A model generated the notes under the pieces. That model saw only the letters and a list, made by a program, of their open reading frames with translations. It did no database searches and was not told the DNA's origin. Source: Krasilnikovozyma curviuscula (lineage: Eukaryota > Basidiomycota > Tremellomycetes > Cystofilobasidiales > Mrakiaceae). Taken from it: a DNA stretch of 64,000 nucleotides. Each line of letters opens with the position of its first letter. The first letter of the stretch is position 1. The position numbers and the translations under genes are program-made. The stretch is taken from positions 20,267 to 84,266 of the forward strand of contig MVAQ01000081.1 of assembly GCA_014825775.1 (NCBI GenBank), given 5' to 3'. Below, one piece after another: positions 34,764-45,958 of the stretch.

Positions 34764-35389
34764 TTAGGGAATGGTGATCAGTATCTTCCAAGTGGGATAT
34801 CGAAGACACGTTTAAAGGGGTATAATTTTTGCATGTCAATCTTGCAATAACGAAACGGACCTGTTCTTGATGTCATTCTGATATCTACTCAGATGAATCA
34901 TATGTAAAGTGTGACGGAATTGTTATACACTCAGAGTGATGAACATAGTCTTTACCGCCGACAACTGACTTGTTCCTGTCGGAAAGTTGCCTACGCTCAC
35001 TGAGCTCTTTTGAGCACTCAACGCCTTGACAAACTAACACTGGCCCAAATGGGTCTACCTGTTTGAGAGGAATCACCGTTTCCCTTTCTTCTTTCTTCTC
35101 GTCACTTCCCATCTGTGGTAAACTCAGAGAGTCAAGATAAGCTCACATCTCTCTCATTTTTCGAAGACTCGTGGAGTGCAAGAAATGCCACCAAATTCAG
35201 GTAGAATGGGCCTAATCTGAAAGATTTACTGAGAGATTTTGTTGAAAAAGGGGTCGTCGGAGCGGCGAAAGAAGGTCTCTTGGTCCGAGAAGTAATTTCG
35301 CAAACTGCCCCCCTGACGCTCATCCTCCCTTTTCTTCCAGAATCCCATATATATGACAGAAACAAGCTTCAAACATCCAACATAGCGCC
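34764..35389. other. Region between the Cue5-like gene and the J-protein
   Basis: It contains the 3' end of the Cue5-like gene and the promoter of the J-protein, with a TATATATG stretch near 35347. A doubtful small minus-strand gene is listed separately. Confidence 0.5.
34885..35323 (-). CDS. Doubtful small gene of unknown function
   Basis: From an ATG at 35323 the frame reads MSVRGAVCEITSRTKRPSFA, basic and Ser/Thr-rich like a mitochondrial targeting signal, and then RLGPFYLNLVAFLALHESS. A 34-base GTGAGC..CACAG gap joins it in phase to MGSDEKKEERETVIPLKQVD at 35112, and the frame then stays open to 34885. I recognise no family. The intron would be unusually short, and the start is only 66 bases from the J-protein start on the other strand. 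It could equally be non-coding. Confidence 0.25.
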
Positions 35390-37351
35390 ATGAATCAAGT
35401 TGGATCTTTATATCGGGTACTGGGTCTCCAGTCAACCGATGTTTCGACTGCTGAAAGTGAGTGTGGGAGAGAGGTCTAATGAGAAAGGCTTTATCGTTGA
35501 GCACGTCTTTCAAGACTGAACGGTTTATCTTATACGTTGCAGTTCGGAAATCTTACTTGCTCAAGGCTAAAGAGGTTCGTCCTTCAACTTTGTCAAAGAA
35601 AAAGCTTCATGATGCGGTCGACGAGTCTGATCACAAGTTGTTGACTCCCAAATTCCCCTCGCACACCTCTTTGGAACTTTCTTGATTGGTTTCTCGCGGC
35701 CCTTATTGCTCTCTACAGACTCACCCTGATCGACCTGGTGCAGACGATGTCGAGTTCAAACGAGTGAGTTGGGTCCTGTTCAGCACAGGCCGCTCCTCGG
35801 TCCTGACGACTTGTGTCCTTTGGCGGTGTAGGTCAATGAGGCTTATCATACTCTGATTGATCCCCAAAAGAGAAAAATGGTGAGCTGCAGCACCTTCTTC
35901 CCCTATAACGGGTCTTCGTCTGACGAGGGCGTTGTTATTGTTGACAAAACAAAGTATGACTTGCGTCCACCAACTCCGCCCTTATATGGTAAAACTTCGA
36001 CACCGCCTCTTCAAACTGAAAAAGGATATCGAAGAACTGCTCCAGAAGACAGAGCAAAAGCTCAGTCCCATTTTACTCCTATATTCCAAAGACCACCGCA
36101 ATCACATCAACACTCACCTCCATCTCCACCAGAAACATCCCACAGCCATTCCTCCAATAACACTGACACGGAGAGTGAACCTGAGATTTTTTCTCCCAAA
36201 TTAAAGCGATCGTCAAGTCCTGCCGACATTGAAGCTCTTGAGGCTGCCTGGAGAAAGAAAGATCGAGCTGAAAACGCGCGGCGAGAGGAAGTCAAGAGGA
36301 AGCTTCAGCAAAAGGGGAAGAAAGAAAATTATTCCTCCTGGAATAAGGCTGAGAAGGTCAAAGATACCGAAAACGGGAGAAGACAAACGGATTCATCATC
36401 TCACCATCACTTAGACCAAGACCGATACTCCTCCCCATATCGAACTCCAGATGAGGATCTTCACCACTCTCAGAACTTCTGGATATCACAAGATGAAGAA
36501 ACCCCACGCTCGTCCAGTCCCTCGTACTTTGCACACTCACCCTTATATTACTCGAGTCGCCCTTATCAGCAGTCTACACCAAGTCACACTCCACCACTAA
36601 GCAGACATAGCAGAGAAAGCTCTGTGGAGAGTTACGAGGAGGATATTGGTTGGAGACGAGTGTACGGGACTCGTCATGCGTCGCCCGAGGGTTGGAGGAG
36701 AAGAAACGGTCGTGGTGGGATCGATGAACTTGAGTACGAAAGGAGGGACCGAGACGGAAGAAGTGGGTATTCTGTTTACATAGAAATCCAGGATGATCTG
36801 TAAGTGCTACTATCTTTTCTTTGGATTTCTGCAGCTCGTTAGTAGTGACTGCTGCCCTTTAAAGTCCTCGTAGCCCTCCGATTGCACCTTCCTTTATGGC
36901 GTATGGTCCCACAGCGCCAGTCAGACAACAACCCCATTCATCAGCTCCTCTCAGCCCAAATTTTATGACGGCAGTGACCTCAACACATTCTCTGCCACAC
37001 CCGTCTTTCTTGCGAGGCTTCGTGCCGCAATCGTCTATCAGCTCTCAACGTTCCCAATCACAACCACCTCTTCGACCAGGAACGCGAGTCACTATGCCAA
37101 CAGGAATTCCTCCCGCTCCACCATTGCCAGCAAAAGCTTACACCTTCCCTCCTCCGTTACCCTCACCAAGTCTCGCACAACAGAAACAACTCCAAATCAA
37201 CCCCGCAGACATTCGGTTCCAGCAGCCTTTAAGGGTTGGTGCGCCGCCCATGGTTATGAAGACTAGAAGAGGAGCTCCCCCTCCTTCTCCTTCTAATGTA
37301 ATGTTCTCACGCTTTGCTGGGAGGAAGGATGGGCGGAACATCGGACGTTAA
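35390..37351 (+). CDS. J-domain (DnaJ/Hsp40) protein with a long disordered tail
   Basis: The N-terminal 70 or so residues form a J domain, which stimulates Hsp70 ATPase. The start MNQVGSLYRVLGLQSTDVST is followed by AEIRKSYLLKAKETHPDRPG with the HPD motif, and by FKRVNEAYHTLIDPQKRKMY plus DLR. It is split by four small introns; the one at about 35880-35953 joins KRKM to YDLRPPTPPLYG. No Gly/Phe region or zinc finger follows. The rest is a Ser/Pro/charged tail with a helix-prone segment (DIEALEAAWRKKDRAENARR), and a Pro-rich end (PPLRPGTRVTMPTGIPPAPP). This is a class C J-protein of unknown client. The stop is at 37349. Confidence 0.82.
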
Positions 37352-37852
37352 GATTGCGGCTCCGACTTGGCGATCATATTGTAAAACTTTCCGTTTACCA
37401 GATAATCATGTATGCTTCAGATATCTTTCCTCTTAGTGATAATTAGTGCGTTATATTGTATTCTGTTGATGGAAATGAGATTTGCCGAGAAACGATTTTA
37501 TACGAGGAAACAACGTGTAGACATGCCTTGCGATAATTATGGAAGCCATGAGCAGACGGAAAATTCGATGGTATATTGATTGGGGCATAAAGATTGGTCT
37601 ATGAGCGCGGGCAAAGAAAGAAAGAGAAGCACAAACTCTATGTAGATGCAAAGGAGTCATAAAAAATCATGTTACTTTTTTTGAGATAGTTGTTCCACCC
37701 ATTGATACGACCTCTCAAATTAAACAAATTATTACACCAATCTAGCTGGGGGGTTTCTCCAGAGGAAAGCGACGAAAGAAATTAGCAGGAGGGAACAAGG
37801 AATGACAGAGGAAGATATGCAAGAGTTGGGGTATTGTTGAAGATGGTGCTGT
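37352..37852. other. Convergent 3' region of the J-protein and ERG13
   Basis: About 500 bases with AT-rich patches near 37380-37480 and 37660-37740. No gene is seen. Confidence 0.6.
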
Positions 37853-40138
37853 TTACTCGTTCTTAGCGTAGGTTCTTCGGAACATGCTGTCGATCTCCTT
37901 GAGGTAGTAAGCACCTGGCCAAATGTTCTCGAGCTTTCCAATTGGGGTGTAAGAGGAGGCATTGTGGTTCTCTTCTCTCACCTAGAAGAGAGCACAGGGG
38001 ATAAGTGAGGTCAGACACAGAATAAACACCTCAGGAGTAAATGGAATAATTACTTTGAGAGCGTCCACAAAGTCAGCACATGGAACGACATCCATCTTCG
38101 ATAGTCGTTCACCGAAGTTGAGCTTTTCCTTGAGTTCCTTTGGCGAACTGACCACCTTGATGGCGTAGAAGGAAGCGGCAAGTCCGGATCCATAGGCATA
38201 CATCGCGAGTCTCTTTCCGACCTGTTGGTAGGATAGAAATGTTAGCAATATGGCATAGAAATTCCACAGGAGCAGGCCGAGGCTTACAAGAGCGTCGGCG
38301 TCAACCTCGTCTATCAGCGAAGCCAGGGATCCCATCAATGAAGCGGTATACAAGTTTCCTAACATCCTCACACCCTTTGTTCCAGGGTAAACAGACTTCT
38401 TGTAGAATGGCTAAAACAATCGTTAAAGAACCACCAGTCAGTGAAAACGCGCTTAAAGAAGAGCACAAAGGATCTTTAGCCTGACCTTGGCCAAGTCAAC
38501 GAAAGTTTTCTCGACGGATTTGTCAGACAGCGACTTCTGCTTATCAAGTCCTGAGAGGGATTCTGGGACATTGGCAAAGATTGGATCCTCTGGGAAATTG
38601 CAGTAGTCGTTGTAGAGCTGGAAGACGAAATTTAAGAGTCAGGGTCGTTGTCTTGAGAAACGAAGAGCCAAGAAAAACTTACAAGTCTAGCGTGTCCCTT
38701 GACAACTTGTTTACCGTACGGACTGTACAAGGCAGAGGTGTAAATCAGTACGTATCCACAGCGGTTGAAGGGTAAAGGGAGATAAGACGGACCTGTGGAA
38801 GAGGATGTAATCGAAAGAAGCACAGTCAACTTTCGCTGCGTTCACACCGTTCGCTACGGTTCCCTCTGGGAGCGTCGTCTTTCCATGGTAAGCCTCGCTC
38901 TTAGCGAATTTGGTTCGGTAGGTGTTGTAAGCTTCGTCCAGGGCGTGAACGTAGGATGTCACGGAAAGCGGTCCGTCGACAGTAGGCTATAAGAGGAAGA
39001 CAGTTCTTCGATAAGAAAAACACTTTCTAAAAGCAGATTTGATGGTGTACTAACATATTCACTGTTGGGTATAATAAAGGTGATCAGGGCGGAGCAGTGG
39101 AGTGTAAGATTGAAAGAGGCTTACGAAGAGAGGTTTGGCTTATAGAAATCCCAAGCGTTGGACATGAATGTACCGTGGACAGCTAGATGAATGAACGAGA
39201 CAATGGATCAGCAACAGAAGAGGTCTGGAACGAGGTATGTTCCACCACACAGAGGACTCGTAGGATTTACGTTCTAACACCAAAGGAGCGTTTGGACCAA
39301 TCAACAAAGCAACAGCACCAGCACCTCCAGCTGGTCTAGCAGCTCCAGCAGCGTAGATAGCAATATCACCACACATGACGATTGCGAGTCTTCCATCCCA
39401 TGAGGAAGATTCGACCCAGTTGATGGCGTTGAAAAGGGCAGCAGTTCCACCGTAACAGGCATTCTTGGAGTCGATACCTTCAATATCGTTATTTCCATGA
39501 GAGGCAAAGAGGTCCATGAGGACGGTCTTGGTGGATTTGGACTTGTCGATGATCGATTCAGTTCCGACATCGAGACGCCCGACGTTCTTAGGGTCAACGT
39601 TGTACTTCTCAAGCAAACCAGAGACAGCTAAACAAGCAAAAAGGATGTCAAGTCAGACATCGTTTGAAAGAGTGCACCACAGGAGCAAAGCGCCATTGAA
39701 GTGTCGTCTCGAAAAAAACCTAGACACTGACCGTTCAAAGCAAAAGAGTTGATATCTTCTCTATCATCGACGAAGGCCATCTGTTGGTTACCAAGACCAA
39801 TGGTGTATTTTCCGGAGGAAACTCCATCGAAGACTTCAAGATCGGTGTGGGCGATACACTGAGGGTGTGTGGAAAAAAAAGTGGTGGGGGTCAGATACCA
39901 AAAACCACACTGGACGAGCTTCGAAGTACCAGACTGACTCTTTTGGGGAAATAAAGCTAATAGACACGAGAAAAGACGCGCAATAAGCTCAGGTTAGCGA
40001 TATCTTCTGACGAAACATGATGTAGGCAAAACCACTAGATCAAAGGGAATCCATTAGGAACTCGTCCTTCAGCTCTGCACGTACCTCAATACCAAGGATT
40101 CCAACGTTCTCAGGTCTGGGGGAGTTTTGGGAAGACAT
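37853..40138 (-). CDS. ERG13: Hydroxymethylglutaryl-CoA synthase ERG13
   Basis: This enzyme condenses acetyl-CoA with acetoacetyl-CoA to HMG-CoA, the step before HMG-CoA reductase in the mevalonate/ergosterol pathway. Minus-strand exons give [58 protein letters not shown], and the active-site Cys motif [20 protein letters not shown]. Then come [60 protein letters not shown] with the catalytic His, and [17 protein letters not shown]. The last exon ends [13 protein letters not shown]. Many small introns join in phase. The gene diverges from RMI1 across 755 bases, which should hold its sterol-responsive promoter; no motif could be confirmed by eye. Confidence 0.95.
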
Positions 40139-40893
40139 TGTTATGGATGGAGAGGAAGGGACAGAGTCGTGGGTTGCTGAAACGTAGGTGAAGCATCATG
40201 CGACAAAGAAAGTCGAACGAGAATCAGACCCCTTCCCAAAACAGACGAGGTCTGGCGCAATTGAGCGTCTGGAGATATTTCGCCCAGCTTGGGAAGTACC
40301 TGGTGTATTTTCCTGAGTCTTTTATAATATACGATGCCAATAGACATGATGTTTTCGAAAAGCTTCAAGAGTTGCCAGTGCCGCTTTTCTGTTTGTCTAG
40401 ATTTGTTGACATGTGGCGCAAAACATGGTATAGGCCAGCAGAAGTTACAAAGGTAAAAGCAACGAAACAAATGGTGGTGCCTCAGAACAAAATATGTATT
40501 GGTCTGGCTCACTGGGCTTTGGGACGCTATGTTGGAATCGGTCTAGCCCAGCTCAAGGAGCTCGTGCAAGTTTTCAGAAATCAACATAGTGTTTCTAGAT
40601 TATCCTAGTACAGAAGTAGATGCCTGACGATGTACAGTTAAGAGGGACTGAGGTTTATATTAAGAGAAAAGAAAAAGAACAAAATCAAGTGCCGAAATTA
40701 AGCTCTCCCTTGAACCCTGACGGTTTCAACACTCAAGATCCTCCTACTGAGCTGTGGAAACCGAGTATCAATAAAGACCATCCCAAATAGTCTATTTTTC
40801 TAGGTCTTTGGACCTGTGACACATTGCTTGGTTTAATAGCCATCGGTCCACGGCACGCGTCTGACGTTCAATATCAATGGGTAGTTATCGACG
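40139..40893. promoter_or_regulatory. Divergent promoter between ERG13 and RMI1
   Basis: This 755-base gap lies between the two starts. Open frames on both strands overlap each other and show no family. A purine-rich AAGAGAAAAGAAAAAGAAC run is near 40662. No sterol element could be confirmed. Confidence 0.5.
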
Positions 40894-42879
40894 ATGGTGA
40901 ATACTCCAGCTCAGCAGTTTCAGAACTGGTTGAAGTCCCAGTTCACTGCTCCAGCTGTCAATCCTGTTTGTCCTTTCTTCTGTCCTTCGTCCTTCCAGAC
41001 TGGATAAGAGGATATCGTTGCTGAAACCAAGCTGCTCCGCTCGCCCAGGAATGGCTTCAAGCTTGTCAAGCAGCTCTTATACAGCAATCCCCTGCTCTCA
41101 CTACTCAAATGCCAGCTCTGATTAGAGCGACCAACGAACAGCTGCTACTCTCTCACCTGGGGTACTCGACGGTCGAAGGAACGGGGTTTCCAGAAAGGTT
41201 GCTCGAGAGGCATAAGGAGACGGTGTTCACTGGCCCAGGCAAAGGAACAATGGTGATGGTTGTTGGTCTCACTGAGGTAAGTTGACGATGGTGCATCTTA
41301 CACTGGTTGGTTTCCTGACTCGACTGCCTCAAATCGTTAGGTTGGCTCCTCAGCTTCACGGCTGAAAAGGGTGCTGCAGGAACGCAAAGAGGCCCAATCT
41401 GGTGTAGCTCGTATCAGACGGTTAGCGGATGAGGAGGAAGAAGAAGAAGATCAACGCGCCAGTGAAGGGCCGCGGATTCCTCGAGGAATGCTCAAGCTAG
41501 AACTGAGTGATGGATTCAGTGTGTGCAAAGTGAGGGCTTTCCTATCCCAACTTCCAATCTCACCAAAAACTCATTTATTTCGTTCTTAATTTTAAGGCTA
41601 TTGAGTACCGCTCCATTCCAGATCTATCAATCGAGGATACGAAATTAGGCACGAAGCTAATCCTCAAAGACGTTGAAGTGCTCCATGGCATTTTACTCTT
41701 GACAAGTGGAAACACAGTCGTGAAGCCCAACTCCCACGTCGATGATTTGGATGAGCACAGAGAAGAGGTTTTCCAAAGAAATTTGAGGATCCGAATGGGG
41801 TAAGTCCACGGCGATCTTGAGACTGACACAAATGTCTTGATTTTCCAACCTAATGCTGTCTTCTAATGTGCTCTCTATCCAGCCTGGATCCAGATGAAGA
41901 ACCTCGTGAAAATGATCTACTGAATCTACCACCTGCAGTAAATCGAGTTCAACTGCAGCCTCAGGCTCCTTCTCTTGTACCGGCGGCCCAAGGTCGACAA
42001 CAACAATCTCGATCGACAGTTGCTAGATATCAACGCAATAACGATGATCCAGACAAAGATGTTACACAAGACATTCTAATAAGGACTTTCGATCCTGCTC
42101 CTGCACCACCACCATTGAAAAAACCAAGACTTCAGCAGCAGCAACCGCAACAAGCCCCGATAACAGTGGAAGACGACTACATCGGCGACTTCGACGTAGA
42201 TTTCCCTATGGACGAGCTTGAGGTCATCTTGAATGACCATCCTGATGATTGTGAAGAAGGTGACGACGAGGACGGTTGGGATGCGATGATGGAGATGGAA
42301 GATGAAGTCAATCAAGGAAATGAATCAAAGAAACTGGCCGCTCCGGCCGGAACAACACCACTGCCACGTCCACCTTCTCCCGCTTCGCTAGAAAAAGAAC
42401 AACCTCCACTAGTTTCACTGGTCTCCCCTTCTGTGATTGCAAAACCAAAGTCGATCATCAGCGCGATAGACGACATCTTCGCCGCCGCCTCTCCTAAACT
42501 CTCGCCGTCAACAATTGTAGCCTCATCATCATCCACCAAACCATCTTCTATGAAGAAATCAGTATCATCACCTAAAATTCCTGCAACGGGTCGATCTACT
42601 TCAGCCTCACCCGTCAAGACACCCATTGCGAATACCTACAAGCTCAATCCTCCAACACCAGTGACAAAATCGAAGGCTGCAATGCCGAAGTATGTCGAGA
42701 TTGATACGGATGATAGCGACATTGAAAAGCAGAAAAAGGAGAAGCCAAGCAAAGTGTCAATGACAACAGGCTCTTCGAGAAATGCTGCTATGACGAACAC
42801 TTCGCAAACGCTTATGAAGGAGAAGAGAAATGTGAAGAAAAAGCCAGAGGATATGGATATAATAGAGCTCTCGGACTGA
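40894..42879 (+). CDS. RMI1: RMI1, OB-fold partner of RecQ helicase and topoisomerase III
   Basis: Rmi1 stimulates Top3 in the Sgs1/BLM dissolvasome, which resolves double Holliday junctions. The first exon (MVNTPAQQFQNWLKSQFTAP plus AVNP) joins through a GTTTGT donor to EWLQACQAALIQQSPALTTQ, the DUF1767 helices, then ATNEQLLLSHLGYST. The OB fold follows: GMLKLELSDGFSVCKAIEYR, IEDTKLGTKLILKDVEVLHG, ILLLTSGNTVVKP. An insertion (KEAQSGVARIRRLADEEEEE) sits where other Rmi1 proteins have a loop. The C-terminal half is disordered, Gln- and acid-rich, and ends KKPEDMDIIELSD, like a SUMO-interacting motif. Introns near 41277, 41531 and 41801 are in phase. Stop at 42877. Confidence 0.88.
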
Positions 42880-43151
42880 TTTGAAACGTGAAGAGCGGTT
42901 GTTGTACGAGATTTTACGATAATTACATTCAGATTTTTTTTCCCATGGACTGAATCCTTTTGCTGACCGGCAAAGCAATAACCAGCCGTTGTGATCACCG
43001 AATGAAAATTTGTTATCGACAGAGTGAAAGTCAATAACGTTTCACGATGTACGTTTGTGACAGGGCATAGGCAACGATCAAATAAAAAGACATCAACGAA
43101 TCCAAAATAAAGACATCAACCGTCGGTACATTTTTCGGTCCAGATACCAAT
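42880..43151. other. Convergent 3' region of RMI1 and the PC-esterase-like gene
   Basis: A short gene-free stretch between two 3' ends; nothing notable. Confidence 0.5.
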
Positions 43152-44738
43152 CTATGCTAGCAGTTCCAGCAGCCGCTTACAGCTTTCTTGAGGTAGAAGA
43201 GAGTCATGCTTCATAAAAAGGCGCCGCGTCAGATCGGGTTCAAGCACTACAAGCAAGCTGGCAATGAACAAAGGAACCTACTCTCCAAATATGTAAGTAC
43301 TAGGACCAAGAGCGAAGTGCTGATTGTTATCATAGTATTCGTTCTGAACGACATCGATGTTGTGTGAGTCTGAAGCGAACCTGTGCTCTATTTGACGATC
43401 AATTGGCGTGAGCACTCACAAAGCCTTCTAACAGTTCCCCCCACTTGAACTCCTTTACCCCCATCTCCATAGCAAGCTGTTTCAAGTTATTGTTTAATTG
43501 GAAAGCCTTCATTGAAATCTCTTTTGTAAAGTGTCGCATCCTGAACATCATAGGTACGCCCTCCATTTCCATCTCTGGCGCGCGGAGGAAGTTGACGAGG
43601 GCGCGAAGACGAGAACGGTGCCATTGGAGCTCATGGTAGAGGTAGCCATGAGGTGGAAAGATACCAGGGAAGAATTTGCGAGTATACTAATTCCCCGACA
43701 CAGAATAGGAGGTGAGCTGAAAGCAACTCAGTCTTGATTGGTGAGCAGGACTTCCTAAGTACTTACTGCGTCGAGGAGATTGACATCCCAAAACAAGCTA
43801 CTGACGACCAGTAGATCAGGCCGCCAGCGAAGTCCTTCATTCGCTACCAAAGGTTTGAAGACCTCAGGGATCCTTCTTTCGAAAGTATGGGGAGGTGCTT
43901 CAGCTGTTGCAAAATAGTCCGTCGACTCCTTGTCGACCATTCCATACCTAATTCAAACTCAGTTGGTGTTCTATGCCAGAATACTTCAGATAAGCAAACT
44001 CACAGGAAAAGATTGACAAGTGTAAAGTTGTACCTCTCGATCCTACAATAGCCACCTGTATGACCACCACCCATCATATGGTAGATACCGTTTGTCACTT
44101 GACAGAACTGATCTACGTTATTTCTGTCATCTAAACACCGAAAGTCAGCGTCGAGAATTGAGCCAGCAATAACGTGGAAGTCTGTCTCAATTAAACATCA
44201 CCAAGGAAACTCACGGGAACTGCCGATGAACGTGACCATTTTGTCCTGTAAGAACTTCATATCTTTACCATTCTCATCATTTTGGTAGGTTTCCTCTTGT
44301 GAAAGCTTCAAAGTGTATTGAGGAGCAGCTAGCACGCTTGATAAGCTAATGTCGGCATCTTCATTCTTTTCTAATTTCATCTCTTCCAGGAGACCAGGTG
44401 AAATTTCGTCATATGGAAACGGAAGCCATCTAGTATCATTGGGATGAGCTCCTAGGTGAAGCATCCCAGGTGATAGGAACGGGTCTAATTCGCACGATGC
44501 TGGACAGTTGTTTTGAAATCGTATGTGGAATGGGAAGACTTCACTGTGTGGAGGAAACTGTGGTCAGCATAAAGAATCTAAGCGATCGTAAATACAGCTC
44601 TTCTTACCTCGGTTTAATCCCGTCAAGTGCGGAAATACCTAAAACAAAAAGCAACAGCGCAAAGGTCACGATGAGGGCGAGCAACCTCAACGGAGACAGG
44701 TAGCTAAAGCGAGCAAGAGCACCCTGAGAACCAGGCAT
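43152..44738 (-). CDS. Type II membrane protein resembling PC-esterases
   Basis: The N-terminus carries one membrane anchor (LRLLALIVTFALLLFVLGIS) after a short basic tail, so a Golgi or ER lumenal enzyme is likely. The lumenal part has Cys-rich FQNNCPASCELDPFLSPG, WLPFPYDEISPGLLEEMKLE, then KMVTFIGSSRDRNNVDQFC, where PC-esterases and Cas1-type O-acetyltransferases have GDS. Later come GGGHTGGYCRIERYNFTLVN, WRPDLLVVSSLFWDVNLLDA, QWHRSRLRALVNFLRAPEME, and near the end FASDSHNIDVVQNEYY. This order fits the family's GDS, GxND-like and DxxH-like blocks. The last exon is uncertain: it ends either at 43152 (KRLLELLA) or 43177. An O-acetyltransferase or esterase acting on glycans is only an inference. 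Confidence 0.65.
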
Positions 44739-45958
44739 GATAATACAAGCGCAGATGATGGTCTGAAGTGGACCTGATTAGAACAAAGGAACCCCTAGTC
44801 TAGGGGTGAAAATCTGACATGAAGCAATGCTACGCGGGGCTGGAATCGGGTAAAGGTTACATCACACAGGGGTCGAATTCTGCGCAGACTTCCCAGGAAA
44901 AACACCCTCGTGAGGAAAAAGAAATCTTCATCTGCCTGGACAGTATTGGCAGAACAGGACTTCTTTCTTCAACCTGCGGTTCGGACGCGCAAGTGGACGC
45001 GCGGCGGCGCACAAAATAGAAGGGAAGACTCGCGATAGCAGCGTCGTCATGCTAAAGCTCTCTCTTGGTCTTTCCTCCATTCGACCGTTGCAGATCGCCA
45101 AGAATTTCCTAAAACACCAGTTGTTTTCTCCTTAGAGATCTCTCGATGCCTTTGCAGCATGCGAAAGTGAGCACGCCCCGCTCTGCTGGATTCCCCCTTT
45201 GTAAAGCTAACGTATCACCTGTTTTGTAACTCACCACATCTGTACATGACCATACTTGCATTCACTGTTCATACTGAAAGACTCATCACAGCAGCAAACT
45301 GGTATTCGCGAACGACGTCACGCGTTAGTGAGTAAGATGCCTTTCCCTCTATTTTGATGATTCCTATTTATCTGCCTGCAGCTACTAGGAGAAGAAACAC
45401 CCTTTTATGTTATCAGATCTCAAAATGGACACTTTCAACCCACCTTCCAAAAATGACCCTCTACAGATCCTCCCTCACACTCACTCGGCTCAGGGTAGAT
45501 TAAAACACTCTCACAGGATGTCTATTATTAACCTCATTATCAGTTGATGTAGACTGTCTTTCGAAAGACGCTCGCTTCATCGCGGTCTCTGCGCTCCAAC
45601 CCCTCATGCTTCGGCATTTATTTGGCACTGCAGCTTAGCCATGTGAAGACGTATATTCCGGACGGGAGAAAGCAATTAACAATTGACAGCGCGACCAGCT
45701 TCTAATGTGACAGTTTGTCTCCTTCGGGTAAGGCCAAAGCACTCTCGAGAAACAAGGAAAAAAAAAAAAAAAAACGCAAGTGTTCATAGATACACATGGT
45801 ATTATTAATATAGGATTATCATATGGATCTAGAGAGGAAAGCGAAATCCAATCAGAAAGGATAACATTTAGCTCGTGTTTCAGCGGGGAGATAAGTGGAG
45901 ACGAGGAAGGAATGTACAATTAGAGCAGTCGACCAGGACAACCAATCACACCCACGTT
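44739..45958. other. 1.2 kb intergenic region
   Basis: This holds the promoter of the PC-esterase-like gene and the 3' flank of the ABC transporter. Short frames on both strands show no family. It includes a 17-base A run at 45758-45774. I see no RNA gene. Confidence 0.5.
45758..45774 (+). repeat. Poly(A) run
   Basis: Seventeen A bases in a row lie about 185 bases beyond the ABC transporter stop. It reads as poly(T) on the transporter's strand, so it is not a poly(A) tail scar of that gene. Confidence 0.85.
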
